DNA of 64,000 nucleotides from CAYLMM01 sp964384825 (lineage in GTDB: Bacteria; Krumholzibacteriota; Krumholzibacteriia; LZORAL124-64-63). Shown one piece after another: positions 45,501-53,764 of this stretch. Made by a program: the position numbers and the translations under genes. The notes below the pieces were generated by a model. The model was not told the DNA's origin, ran no database searches, and saw only the letters and a program-made list of their open reading frames with translations. The stretch spans positions 106,092 through 170,091 of the forward strand of contig CAYLMM010000001.1 in NCBI GenBank assembly GCA_964384825.1, in the 5' to 3' direction. The stretch's first letter is position 1; each line of letters starts with the position of its first letter.

Positions 45501-45635
45501 CAGCGGCCGCTGGCGATCACCATCCTCGGCGGATTGACGATGGCCACCGCGCTGACGCTGTTCCTGACGCCGTGCATCTACGAATTCCTGCACCGCCGGC
45601 TGGACAGGAACTACGCCGGAGGCGAGCAACGATGA
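42540..45635 (+). CDS. RND efflux permease, first subunit
   Basis: The 1031-residue product is an inner-membrane RND pump of the hydrophobe/amphiphile group, normal in length. It has helix 1 (VAVIMAFTGLVLIGVLSF), two large periplasmic loops and two six-helix halves. The helix 4 proton-relay region reads AAGMLVDNAIVVLENI (Asp-Asn where AcrB has Asp-Asp), as in SwrC-like pumps, and the matching helix 10 region reads GISVNDAIVKV. I chose the ATG at 42540, which overlaps the adaptor stop; the frame is open far upstream inside other genes. Substrates cannot be predicted. The next gene is a second permease with a four-base overlap, so a heteromeric MdtBC-like pump is possible. Confidence 0.93.
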   Translation: MIRAAVDRPVAVIMAFTGLVLIGVLSFGRLPVDLLPAINYPNLTVITSYTEVPADDLARLVTQPLEERITGLAGVRRVVSRTREGVSTITVQYDWGTEMNFANLHLREAVDQVSYRDDFPENAERPLILRWDPSARPVAILSLEGHDDLPRMTEFCREVAKPALEQVEGLSQAEVIGGLDREIRVEPDFSKLRLYGLTMDDVSRALTIANVSFPGGRVRRGPLHLPLRILGEFESLDDIRSTEIPVAGAGMITVGDVAEVLDTTKEPEGVTLTDEVPVVSALLYKEVGANTIQVTREVDRVLGILKSEYPDFGFRFIYRDADFVQESFRGLRDSLLYGAALAFLVLFFFLREWRSPIVVCLSIPISICTTFAFMYFADVNINLMSLGGLSLAAGMLVDNAIVVLENIKRHLAERPEGTTAAISARAAREVAAPVVTSTLTTVAVFFPVIYVPGIAGEFFRDQALTVTISLLVSVTTALLLQPMLSSRILSVGEQKSRGPFRLADLFFSRLHNVYHRGLVRVLDHKLMLLAAMIVALGLAGWEASSMRKSFMPDRNSGDFTLSLELPNGTPLEGTEAVASDLAAEMARLPEVDTVFTQVGETERTLAALKEYTAANTARIRVMLHPVRDGAERLARVKAALLRRVEELDGASWTFRDEGIGLGEILSSGEAAFNLGVVAENPDDATATAFGLLPHLREIPGLADVQMDRVLGNPTVEANIDREEVLRHGLEPDVLARELQARVQGVVATTYNEIEQRIDIAVRLPLEKRRDLDAVLASPVTIGEGRTVPLGRFVSLDEDRPVREVIRRDQRRQITLSSDVTDRRIGDVWRDVDRVIAESDLPEGVNFVAGGEQDEINSSFRDLGWALMLSALLVYMILAAQFESFLDPLIITAVLPVGVMGGIFTLALASQSINIISLIGMVALLGISVNDAIVKVSTIRRLRLEGMPGREAILEASRLRFRPILMTTLSTVLAMVPMAIGIGTGEQMQRPLAITILGGLTMATALTLFLTPCIYEFLHRRLDRNYAGGEQR

Positions 45636-48600
45636 TCCGCGCCTGCGTCGACCATCCCGTCGCCACCTGGATGCTGTTCACCGCCCTTGTGATCATGGGG
45701 ATCTACGCGATGCCCCGGCTCGAGGTCGAGGCGATGCCCGAGACCGAGCTGCCCTCGCTGTCGGTGACCACGCGCTGGAACGGGGCCTCGCCGGCCGCGG
45801 TCCAGCGCTCGATCACCATCCCGGTCGAGGAGGCGGCGCGGCAGGTGCACGGCGTGGAGAAGATCGAATCGCGCTCGCGGCCCGGCCGCAGCCAGGTCGA
45901 GGTCTCGTTCCGCCGCGACGTGAACATGGACTTCGCCCAGCTCGATCTGGCCGAACAGCTCGGCGCGGTGCGCTCGCAGATGCCCGCCACCTCGGCCCAG
46001 CCCCAGGTCGTGCCCTACGTGCCGGAGGAGTTCCGCACCGGCGACTTCCTGACCATCAGCCTGATCTCGCCGCTGAGCGCCAACGAGCTGCGCGACAAGG
46101 CCGAATCGTGGCTGCTGCCCCGCCTGCTGTCGATCGAGGGCGTGGCCGACGTCGAGCTGCAGGGCGGCGCGCTGCCCCTGCTGCGGGTGAAGCTGGACTT
46201 CCCCCTGCTCGAGCGCTACGGCATCACCGCCGACCAGGTCTACGCCCGTCTGGCAGCCCTGGACGACATCCTGCCCGCCGGCGCGGTGCGGCGCAACGGC
46301 CGCGAGCTGGCGGTCAGCGTCCAGGATTCGGTCACCACCGCGATGCTGCGCGGCACGGTGGTCGCCAGCCGCGGCGGCCAGCCGATCACCCTGGACCGCA
46401 TCGCCAACCTCGATCCGGGCTACGACGACCCCTACTACTTCGTGCGCATCAACGGCGAGAACGTGATCCAGGCCAGCGTGGCCAAGCGCAGCGGAACCAA
46501 CGCGGTCAGCGTCAGCCGCCGGATCCGCGCCGCGCTGCCCGACCTGCGCGAGGACCTGCCGTTCCCGGTCACCTTCGACATCGACACCGACCAGGGGCAG
46601 GAGCTCGAGGACAAGCTCGAGGAGCTGGTCTACCGCTCGCTGGCGATCCTGGGTCTGCTGTTCATCCTGCTGGCCCTGGCCCTGCGCCGCGTCCAGCTGA
46701 CCGCCATCGTCATCAGCTCGATCCTGCTGGCGATCGTGATCTGCCTGTCGCTGTTCTACTTCCTGGACATCTCGATCAACTTCATCACCATCAGCGGGCT
46801 GACCGTCTGCTTCGGGATGCTGCTGGACAACAGCATCCTGGTACTCGACGCCATCCACCGGCGTTTCGTCCGCCGCAAACACGACGACGCGCGCCGCGCC
46901 CTGATCAACGGCACCCGCGAAGTGGCCTTCCCGATCACCGCGACCACCATGACCACCGTGGTCGCGTTCCTGTCGTTCATCTTCCTTTCGGGCCGCCTGG
47001 CGCTGTACTACGTGCCGCTGGCCGTCAGCGTAGGGATCGCCATGCTGGCCTCGATCTTCGTGGCCTTCGGCTTCATCCCGGTGGCCCTGCGCCGCACCGC
47101 CGACAACGAGATGGCGCGCCCGGCGCCGGCCGCCGACGAGGCCGAGGGTCCGGTCGGGTTGGCGCTGCTGAAGCGCTGGTCGGCCGCCGTGCTGATCCTG
47201 GCCGTGATCGCCTTCGCGGCCATGGCGCTGATCGTCGGCCGCCGCGAGGCCGTCGACTTCTGGCCGTGGCTGGCTGGTTCGGCCGCCCTGGTCCTGGGCG
47301 TCGGCGTGTTCGTGGCCTACGTCTCCCGCATCACCGCCTTCAACGTGCGTTTCTGGTTCCTGCCGGTGGTCGGCTTCTTCGCCGTCGCCGCCGGCGCGGT
47401 GTGGGTCTACCAGAACGAGATCGACAAGGGCGGTTTCTGGCGCCAGCAGGACCGCGAGACGCTGGTCTGCTACCTGGAGCGTCCGGTCGGCACCGACGTG
47501 CTGCTCTCGACCGAGACCATGAAGAAGTTCGAGCAGGAGCTGCTGCCGGTGCCCGAGGGCGTCGAGATGAAATCGTGGAGCGCCGAGAACCGCGCCTACA
47601 TGACCGTGAACTTCGAAGAGGAGATGCTGCGCACCGAATATCCCGAACTCTTCCGCAACAAGCTGATCCTGCGGGCCGAGGAACTGGGCGGGATGTTCAT
47701 CTGGATCAACGGCTTCGGCGATCCCTACATGAAGGGCGGCCGGGGCGGCGGCATGAGCAACTCGCTGCTGAAGATCACCGGCTACAACAGCAAGGTCCTC
47801 GACGGCATCTGCCAGACGACCATGGCGCGGCTCGACCGCAACCGCCGCGTGCGCAACGTGCGGCTGACCGGCGGCGACCGCTTCGACCGCGCCGGCACCG
47901 ACGAATCGGTCATCGTCATCGACCGCGACGCCATCGCCTCGCATCACATGTCGGTGATGGAGGTCGTTTCCTACCTGCGGCGCCTGCTGGGCGTGGAGTT
48001 CCCCTGGCAGATGATGCTCGACGGCGAGAACAAGCGCCTGCAGATGGCCTTCAGCAGCGCCGAGACCATCCAGTACGACCAGATCGCCTCCCACACGATG
48101 ACCACCGCCACCGGCGCGAAGGTGCGGCTGGCGGATCTGGTGGCCCTCGAGCAGCGCCCGGTGATCACCACGATCAACCGCGAGGACCAGCGCTACAAGA
48201 TGCAGATCAACTGGGAGTACATCGGCACCGACAAGATGCGCCAGCGCTTCCTGCAGGACGTCATCGCCGGCATCGAGCTGCCCTACGGCTACACCGCCGA
48301 GGACGTCTCGGGCGAGCAGTTCAGCGAGGAGGAGGAGGAGGAGATGAACACGGTGCTGTGGCTGACCGCGGCGTTCATCTTCATGACCCTCGCGGCCCTG
48401 TTCGAGAGCTTCGAGCTGCCGATCCTGGTGCTGATGTCGCTGCCGATGGCGCTGGTCGGGGTGATCGGCATCTTCTGGGCCACCGACACCACCTTCGATT
48501 CTTCGGCGCGCATCGGCCTGGTGCTGCTGTTCGGGATCGTGGTGAACAACGCCATCCTGCTGGTCAACCGCTTCCGGCTGCAGGTGCGCGAGGCGGTGGC

Positions 48601-49027
48601 CGAGCGCGGCTACGGCGCCGACACGGTGCCGGGCAAGGACCGCATCGGCGGCGTCGACCTGTGGCGCCTGCCGGGCGACGTGCGCAAGGAGTTGCTCAAG
48701 GACGCGATCTGCACCGGCACCCGGATCCAGATGCGTTCGATCCTGCTGACCAGCGGCACCACCATCGCCGGCATGCTGCCGCTGCTGATCAAGCTGACCG
48801 AGGTCGAGGGACGCGACATCTGGGAGAACCTGGCGCTGTCGTCGATCGGCGGACTGGCCTCGAGCACGGTGCTGATCCTCAGCGCGATTCCGGCGCTGTA
48901 CTGGATCTGCGTGCGGATCGGCTGGTTCGGCGCGCGCCGCCTGCGCGGCCGCGGCAGGGCCATCGACGCGCCCGAGGCCCCGCCCCCGGTGCCGATCGAA
49001 CCGCCGGTCGGACCGGCCGAGGCCTGA
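45632..49027 (+). CDS. RND efflux permease, second subunit, with extra central helices
   Basis: The 1131-residue product is a second RND permease, about 100 residues longer than the first. Helix 1 is ATWMLFTALVIMGIYAM. The helix 4 region reads CFGMLLDNSILVLDAIHRRF and the helix 10 region GIVVNNAILLVNRF. Between the two halves lie three hydrophobic stretches (about 515-535, 547-567 and 572-592) where one helix (TM7) is expected, so two extra helices are likely. The C-terminus ends in a Pro-rich tail (EAPPPVPIEPPVGPAEA). The ATG overlaps the first permease stop as ATGA. Co-translation supports a pump of two different chains. Confidence 0.9.
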   Translation: MIRACVDHPVATWMLFTALVIMGIYAMPRLEVEAMPETELPSLSVTTRWNGASPAAVQRSITIPVEEAARQVHGVEKIESRSRPGRSQVEVSFRRDVNMDFAQLDLAEQLGAVRSQMPATSAQPQVVPYVPEEFRTGDFLTISLISPLSANELRDKAESWLLPRLLSIEGVADVELQGGALPLLRVKLDFPLLERYGITADQVYARLAALDDILPAGAVRRNGRELAVSVQDSVTTAMLRGTVVASRGGQPITLDRIANLDPGYDDPYYFVRINGENVIQASVAKRSGTNAVSVSRRIRAALPDLREDLPFPVTFDIDTDQGQELEDKLEELVYRSLAILGLLFILLALALRRVQLTAIVISSILLAIVICLSLFYFLDISINFITISGLTVCFGMLLDNSILVLDAIHRRFVRRKHDDARRALINGTREVAFPITATTMTTVVAFLSFIFLSGRLALYYVPLAVSVGIAMLASIFVAFGFIPVALRRTADNEMARPAPAADEAEGPVGLALLKRWSAAVLILAVIAFAAMALIVGRREAVDFWPWLAGSAALVLGVGVFVAYVSRITAFNVRFWFLPVVGFFAVAAGAVWVYQNEIDKGGFWRQQDRETLVCYLERPVGTDVLLSTETMKKFEQELLPVPEGVEMKSWSAENRAYMTVNFEEEMLRTEYPELFRNKLILRAEELGGMFIWINGFGDPYMKGGRGGGMSNSLLKITGYNSKVLDGICQTTMARLDRNRRVRNVRLTGGDRFDRAGTDESVIVIDRDAIASHHMSVMEVVSYLRRLLGVEFPWQMMLDGENKRLQMAFSSAETIQYDQIASHTMTTATGAKVRLADLVALEQRPVITTINREDQRYKMQINWEYIGTDKMRQRFLQDVIAGIELPYGYTAEDVSGEQFSEEEEEEMNTVLWLTAAFIFMTLAALFESFELPILVLMSLPMALVGVIGIFWATDTTFDSSARIGLVLLFGIVVNNAILLVNRFRLQVREAVAERGYGADTVPGKDRIGGVDLWRLPGDVRKELLKDAICTGTRIQMRSILLTSGTTIAGMLPLLIKLTEVEGRDIWENLALSSIGGLASSTVLILSAIPALYWICVRIGWFGARRLRGRGRAIDAPEAPPPVPIEPPVGPAEA

Positions 49028-49065
49028 CCCGCGGCGGGCGATCGGCCGCCGGCGCCAACTCGAAC

Positions 49066-49095
49066 TTGCGATACGGCCGCGTCGGGTCCTATTCT
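49066..49095 (+). promoter_or_regulatory. Candidate promoter of the P-loop gene
   Basis: TTGCGA and TATTCT are separated by 18 bases, 77 bases before the start at 49172. It is a fair sigma-70 match. Confidence 0.45.
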
Positions 49096-49130
49096 GGGCG
49101 GATCGACGACGCGGCCGCCGCGTATCCATC

Positions 49131-49148
49131 TCCGGAGCCGGCTCCGGA
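49131..49148. repeat. Perfect 18-base palindrome in the leader of the P-loop gene
   Basis: TCCGGAGCCGGCTCCGGA reads the same on both strands and lies between the candidate promoter and the ribosome site. It could bind a dimeric regulator or fold as an mRNA hairpin just before the GGAG at 49159. Confidence 0.6.
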
Positions 49149-49171
49149 ATTTCCTACGGAGTGTTGAAGCC

Positions 49172-50143
49172 ATGTCCAAGCACATCGATATCCTGCTGCT
49201 GACCGCCCTGCCCGCGTCCGGCAAATCCGAGGTTCGCAAGTATCTGGCCGGACTCACGCCCGCCGAATGCGAGGAGCAGTTCGGCATCGGCCACACCGTC
49301 CAGCTCGACGACTATCCCTACGTGCACATGATGCGCCGGGTGAGCCAGGAGATGAGGGCCCTCGGCGAGCAGGGCGTCTTCTTCGACGACGACAGCCTGC
49401 CGATGAAGAACCCCCTGGACTGGGGCACCCTGATGGAGCTGCTGAACGAGGATTACCACGACATGACGGCCGGCCGGCGGCCCGCGCCCGCGCAGGCCGC
49501 GCCCTGGCTGCTGGACCGCTACGACGCGGCGCGGGCGAAGGTCGGCGCCGAGCCCGTCTTCGGATCGCTGGACCCGGCCAGGCGCGCGGCGCTGGAAGCC
49601 GCCATCGAGGACGATGCCGCCCAGCTGCTGCGCGACAAGGTCGCCGAGGTGCCCGATTCGCTCGAGGGCAAGACCGTCGTGGTCGAGTTCGCCCGCGGCG
49701 GCAAGGACGGCTCCGACATGCCCCTGCCCGATCCCTGGGGCTACCAGTACTCGCTGCGCATGCTCTGCCCCGAGATGCTGGAGAAGGCGTCGGTGCTGTA
49801 CATCTGGGTCACGCCGGAGGAGTCCCGGCGCAAGAACGACGCGCGGGCCGATCCGAACGATCCCGGCTCCATCCTGCACCACGGCGTGCCGATCGAAGTG
49901 ATGATGAACGACTACGGCTGCGACGACATGGCGCATCTGCTGGAGACGTCGCAGAAGCCGGGCGCGGTGACGGTCGAGGCCCACGGCAAGACCTTTCATC
50001 TGCCCGTCGGCCGCTTCGACAACCGCGTCGACCGCACGACCTTCATCCGCGGCGACCGTTCGCAGTGGACGACGGAGCAGGTCGCGAAGCTGCAGGCCGG
50101 GATGCGCGAGGCCTTCGACCAGATCTTCGCCAACCTGGACTGA
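49172..50143 (+). CDS. P-loop NTPase-like protein of unknown function
   Basis: The 323-residue product starts with beta strand and P-loop ILLLTALPASGKSEVRKYLA (the first Gly of Walker A is replaced by Ala), then FGIGHTVQLDDYPYVHMMRR, and VVVEFARGGKDGSD with VLYIWVTPEESRRKNDARAD in the middle. The overall order resembles small nucleotide or nucleoside kinases. No membrane segment. GGAG lies ten bases before the ATG. It stands alone between its own promoter and a terminator. I do not know its substrate; a kinase or an ATP-dependent regulator are both possible. Confidence 0.75.
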   Translation: MSKHIDILLLTALPASGKSEVRKYLAGLTPAECEEQFGIGHTVQLDDYPYVHMMRRVSQEMRALGEQGVFFDDDSLPMKNPLDWGTLMELLNEDYHDMTAGRRPAPAQAAPWLLDRYDAARAKVGAEPVFGSLDPARRAALEAAIEDDAAQLLRDKVAEVPDSLEGKTVVVEFARGGKDGSDMPLPDPWGYQYSLRMLCPEMLEKASVLYIWVTPEESRRKNDARADPNDPGSILHHGVPIEVMMNDYGCDDMAHLLETSQKPGAVTVEAHGKTFHLPVGRFDNRVDRTTFIRGDRSQWTTEQVAKLQAGMREAFDQIFANLD

Positions 50144-50176
50144 CCGCGAACCGGCCGCACGAAGCGGACACGACGA

Positions 50177-50207
50177 GGGGCGGGAGCCTGCGGGCCCCCG
50201 CCCCTTT
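50177..50207 (+). terminator. GC-rich hairpin after the P-loop gene
   Basis: GGGGCGGG pairs with CCCGCCCC and a short TTT follows on the plus strand. The stem is strong but the T run is short. Because the next gene ends from the other side at 50252, it may act in both directions. Confidence 0.5.
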
Positions 50208-50251
50208 GCCATCGTCATATGCCGCCGCTATCGGCCCTGACCCGCCCCGGA

Positions 50252-50653
50252 TCAGTCGGCCGGCAGCCACTTCCCGAGCGTCGCGCGCAGCATGTCCAGG
50301 GTCAGCGGCTTGGCCAGGTAGTCGTTCATGCCCGCCTTCAGGCAAGTCTCGCGGTTGCCGGTCAGGGCGTGGGCGGTCAGGGCGATGACCGGCAGTTCTG
50401 TCCACCCGATCTCGCGCAGGCGGCGGGTGGTGTCCAGGCCGTCGAGCACCGGCATCTGCACGTCCAGCAGCACCGCGGCGATCGGATCGTCCGGGGCGTC
50501 GGCGGCCGGCGCGGCTGCCGGTGGATCGCCCAGGATGTCCAGGGCCTCCTTGCCGTTGCCGGCCTCGACCGCTTCGTGCCCCAGCTTCTCGAGCATCCGC
50601 GCGATGAGCATGCGGTTGGGTTCGTAGTCCTCGACGAGCAGGATCCTGGCCAC
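50252..50653 (-). CDS. Stand-alone response-regulator receiver domain
   Basis: The 133-residue product is a single CheY-like receiver without an output domain. It has the acidic pair E8-D9, the phospho-acceptor D64 (VLLDVQMP), T93 (ALTAHA) and K115 (LAKP), all intact. An Ala/Pro-rich insert at about 44-57 separates two strands. It would relay phosphate or bind partners. No histidine kinase is in the window. The start is GTG with GGAGG six bases upstream, one base after the previous stop; it is the last gene of the acyP operon, an unexpected companion for metabolic genes. Confidence 0.88.
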   Translation of the reverse strand: MARILLVEDYEPNRMLIARMLEKLGHEAVEAGNGKEALDILGDPPAAAPAADAPDDPIAAVLLDVQMPVLDGLDTTRRLREIGWTELPVIALTAHALTGNRETCLKAGMNDYLAKPLTLDMLRATLGKWLPAD

Positions 50654-50654
50654 C

Positions 50655-51194
50655 TCAGTCCTCCCTCTCCGACGGCGGGCCGGCGGCCCGCGTCAGATTC
50701 ACAACCGCCGGCAGTCGGGCCGGCGCCAGACAGATCGCGTCGTCGCAGGCCTGCGCCTCGAACTCAAGGTCCAGCCGCAGCGGCAGATCGGCGTCCGCGG
50801 CCAGCCGTCCCGAAATCTCGACTCTCCCCGCTCCGGCCAGCAGCCGCACCTTCTCGCCGAAGAAGACGCCGGGCCCGCCCTCGGGGTAGATCACGATCAT
50901 AGAGTCCAGCGGCGCCTTGTCCAGTCCCTTCAGGTCGATGCCGATGAACACGCTGTCGCCGTGGGCGTAGAGATGCCAGCCCGGATCGATCTCGTAGGCC
51001 ACCGCGAAGACGACGCGCCCGCCCGGCGCGGCCTCCTGCGACGCCGGCAACGCGCGCACGCGCACGACTCCGGCCGAATCGGCGGGAGGTTCGCCGCCCG
51101 GCGCCCGCGAACGCGGCGAAGATGGCGGCCCGGCGACCGCCGCCGCGGCGAGGCAGAAGGTCGCCAGCAGGATGACTCGCGCCACGATCCGCAT
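50655..51194 (-). CDS. Exported DsbD N-terminal domain-like protein
   Basis: The 179-residue product has a signal peptide (RVILLATFCLAAAAVAG) and an immunoglobulin-like domain matching the DsbD N-terminal (alpha) domain: YEIDPGWHLYAHGDS near the start and EFEAQACDDAICLAPARLPA near the end. In DsbD this domain passes electrons to periplasmic thiol proteins. Here the membrane and thioredoxin parts of DsbD are missing, so it stands alone; both Cys of ACDDAIC remain. Its ATG overlaps the decarboxylase stop as TGATG. Confidence 0.75.
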   Translation of the reverse strand: MRIVARVILLATFCLAAAAVAGPPSSPRSRAPGGEPPADSAGVVRVRALPASQEAAPGGRVVFAVAYEIDPGWHLYAHGDSVFIGIDLKGLDKAPLDSMIVIYPEGGPGVFFGEKVRLLAGAGRVEISGRLAADADLPLRLDLEFEAQACDDAICLAPARLPAVVNLTRAAGPPSERED

Positions 51195-52813
51195 CACGGC
51201 CTTCTCCCCCTGCCGCCGAATCCCCCGTCGGGCCGGGCGGCGTCGCCGTACCGTTCGGTCAGCAGCGACTGGGCCGTCCGGCGCAGCACCCGCAGCAGCC
51301 GTTCGATGTCGCTTGTGTCCATGTTCCGGTTCTCCACGTTCATCCGCAGCGCCACGCGCCCCTTCAGGATGGTGTGGCTGAACCAGGAATCGCCGTTGCT
51401 CTCGATGCGGGCCTGCAGCGAACGGTTCAGGTCGTCGATGTCCTCGGGCGTCAGGGCCGGCTCGCCGTCGGGCACCCGCGGGACCCAGCGCACCGTGCAG
51501 ATGCCCAGGGTGTTCGGGCCGAGCAGCTCGAAGCTCGGATCCCGCCGCAGCAGCCCCGAAAGCGACCGCGCCAGCTCGATGTCCTTCTCGATCCATTCGG
51601 CGTAGGCCCGGCGGCCGGTCATCTTCAAGGTCAGCCAGAACTTCAGCGCGTTGAACCGCCGGCTGCCCTGGATCCCGTACTGGAAGAAGTTGACCTTGTC
51701 GCCCTTGTGGAAGCCGCGGCGGTCCTCGTACGAGTCGGGCAGGCCGTCCTCGGCCATCCGCGCCTGCTCCATGTAGTACTCGGGCCGCACGAGGAAGCTG
51801 TGGCGCAGGAAATCGCCGTCGCGCACCAGGATGCCGCCCGCCTCGAAGGGCACGTAGAACCACTTGTGCGGATCGACGGTGATCGAATCGGCCCGCTCGA
51901 CGCCGCGCAGCATGTGCCGGTACTTGTCCGAGAGGATGACCGCGCCGCCGTAGGCCGCGTCGACGTGGAACCAGCAGCCGTGGCGCTCGGCGATCTCGGC
52001 CAGCCGGTCGAGCTTGTCGATGCTGCCGGAGTTCGTGGTGCCGGCGATGCCGATCACGCAGCACGGCTCCAGCCCCGCGGCGGCGTCGCTGCGGATGGCG
52101 TCCTCGAGCTTGTCGAGATCCACGCGGAACAGGTCGTCCTCGGGGATCTTGCGCAGCTGTCCGAGGCCGAGACCGAGCAGGTCGGCGGCCTTGTCGAAGC
52201 TGTAGTGGGCCTGGGCGGAAACGTAGAAGGTCAGCCGCGAGAGGTCGGGCCCGACCGGGTCCTCGCTGCCGTCGAAGCGCGTCATCGAACGGCCGAGCTT
52301 GCGGTTGATCGCCAGCTTAAGGCCGGTGATGTTCGCCATCGAACCGCCCGGGGTCAGGGTGCCGAAGGACTCCGTTCCCAGGCCGAAGAGGCCGCACAGC
52401 CAGCGGATGACGCGCTTCTCGACCGCCGTCGCCGCCGGGGCGTGGCGCCACGACGCGACGTTCTGGTTCATTGCCGCGCAGAGGCCGTCGGCGAAGATCG
52501 CGACCGGCAAGGGGGCGGGATTCATCATCCCGAAATAGCGCCGGCTGCCGATGGCCATCGAGTTGGGGAAGACCTTGCTGCGACATTCCTGCAGCAGGTC
52601 GTCAAAAGGCTGGCCGTCCTCGGGGAATTCCTCGTCGAAGAGATCGTCCAGGCCGGCCGGCGAGACCGGGCCGTAGACCCGTCGTCCCTCCAGGCCGTGC
52701 ATGTACTCCACCATCAGGTCGATGAAGGCGTAGCCCATGCGCCGGAACTCCTCCTCCTGCGGAAAGGCCAGCGGACCGCCGTCGCTGCGGTCGGGATAGT
52801 GGCTGTCGAACAT
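51194..52813 (-). CDS. PLP-dependent decarboxylase, group II (aromatic/glutamate type)
   Basis: The 539-residue product is a fold-type I PLP decarboxylase of the group that includes aromatic amino acid, histidine and glutamate decarboxylases. Landmarks are TPGGSMANITGL (154-165), the ring-stacking H203 in SAQAHYSFDKAA, GTTNSGSID, HVDAAYGG (283-290), and the PLP Lys K317 in DPHKWFYVPFE. It would release CO2 from an amino acid to give an amine in the cytosol. The substrate cannot be read from these motifs. GGGAGG precedes the ATG. It follows the HAD gene by 24 bases and overlaps the DsbD-N-like gene. Confidence 0.88.
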   Translation of the reverse strand: MFDSHYPDRSDGGPLAFPQEEEFRRMGYAFIDLMVEYMHGLEGRRVYGPVSPAGLDDLFDEEFPEDGQPFDDLLQECRSKVFPNSMAIGSRRYFGMMNPAPLPVAIFADGLCAAMNQNVASWRHAPAATAVEKRVIRWLCGLFGLGTESFGTLTPGGSMANITGLKLAINRKLGRSMTRFDGSEDPVGPDLSRLTFYVSAQAHYSFDKAADLLGLGLGQLRKIPEDDLFRVDLDKLEDAIRSDAAAGLEPCCVIGIAGTTNSGSIDKLDRLAEIAERHGCWFHVDAAYGGAVILSDKYRHMLRGVERADSITVDPHKWFYVPFEAGGILVRDGDFLRHSFLVRPEYYMEQARMAEDGLPDSYEDRRGFHKGDKVNFFQYGIQGSRRFNALKFWLTLKMTGRRAYAEWIEKDIELARSLSGLLRRDPSFELLGPNTLGICTVRWVPRVPDGEPALTPEDIDDLNRSLQARIESNGDSWFSHTILKGRVALRMNVENRNMDTSDIERLLRVLRRTAQSLLTERYGDAARPDGGFGGRGRRP

Positions 52814-52837
52814 CGTTCCTCCCGAGCGCCGGAGCGC

Positions 52838-53764
52838 TCATGCAAGGTCGGACGGGAAGATCCCGTCGGCTATCTCCTCGAGAATCACCGCCGCGCCGTG
52901 GTCGGCCACGTGCGGGGCGACGCGCGCCGCGGCCCGGCGGACCTCGGCCGGCGCGTTGCCCATCGCGACCGGCCAGCCGGCGGCGGCGAACATGTCCAGA
53001 TCGTTGTAGTTGTCGCCGATCGCGACGATACGCTCGCGCCGGAAGCCGAGTTCCGCGGCCAGGACCTTCACCCCGCTGCCCTTGTCGCAGTCGCGGTGGT
53101 AGACCTCCATCCACAGGTAAGACTCGTCGGCCAGCAGCGAGCGCGTGTTGATCACGCGCACCAGGTCGCCCATCTCCGCCCGGATCGCCTCGGAGGCGGC
53201 CAGGATCGGCTCGTCCCGGTCGATGGTGCCCAGTTCCAGCGAAGCGGCGGGCAGAACCGCGGCCAGGTCGTCGACGGTCACGATGCCGCCCACCGTCTGC
53301 CGCCGGCGCGAGAGATAGCGCCCGAGCACCGCGTTGATCGCCATGTCCTCGTGGGTCACCACGCCGCCCTTGTCGTCGCTGTCGAAGAGCATCGGCGCCA
53401 GGCGGAAGCGGCGGAAGACATCCACCAGCCGGCGCACGACGTCCCGCGGCATCGTGGCGTGGCGCAGACGGCGCTGCGGATCGCCGCAGAGCACGACCGC
53501 CCCGTTGAGCAGCACCAGGGGCCCGCCGTCGAGAGCGCCCTCGGCCGAGGCGACGATCCGGGCGGCGGAAAGCTCGTTGCGGCCGGTGCAGAGGGCGACC
53601 TCGTGGCCCGCGGCGCGCACGGCCCGGACCGCCGCGATCTCGCGCGGACGCAGCCCGTCGTCGTATTCGGTATTGATCAGGGTGCCGTCGACATCGATCG
53701 AGATCAGGAACCGGTCCGCGGCCTTCCGCGATTCGCCGCGCACCCGCGCTTCATGTCGGTTCAT
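52838..53764 (-). CDS. HAD superfamily hydrolase, Cof type
   Basis: The 308-residue product is a Cof/IIB-type HAD phosphatase with nucleophile motif ISIDVDGTLIN (D24 and D26), motif II in ALCTGRNELSAARI, a cap domain, a Lys in DKGSGVKVLA, and motif IV GDNYNDLDMF. Such enzymes remove phosphate from sugars, nucleotides or cofactors such as PLP. Being next to a PLP decarboxylase, a role in PLP or sugar phosphate turnover is a reasonable guess only. The ATG at 53764 overlaps the ABC-class ATPase stop as ATGA; the frame is open further upstream inside that gene. Confidence 0.88.
   Translation of the reverse strand: MNRHEARVRGESRKAADRFLISIDVDGTLINTEYDDGLRPREIAAVRAVRAAGHEVALCTGRNELSAARIVASAEGALDGGPLVLLNGAVVLCGDPQRRLRHATMPRDVVRRLVDVFRRFRLAPMLFDSDDKGGVVTHEDMAINAVLGRYLSRRRQTVGGIVTVDDLAAVLPAASLELGTIDRDEPILAASEAIRAEMGDLVRVINTRSLLADESYLWMEVYHRDCDKGSGVKVLAAELGFRRERIVAIGDNYNDLDMFAAAGWPVAMGNAPAEVRRAAARVAPHVADHGAAVILEEIADGIFPSDLA

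Noticed and set aside
42246..45629. An 1127-codon minus-strand frame
   Set aside because: It is antisense to the first RND permease and contains no motif; it is a GC-bias artefact. The same applies to 45611-49129 opposite the second permease.
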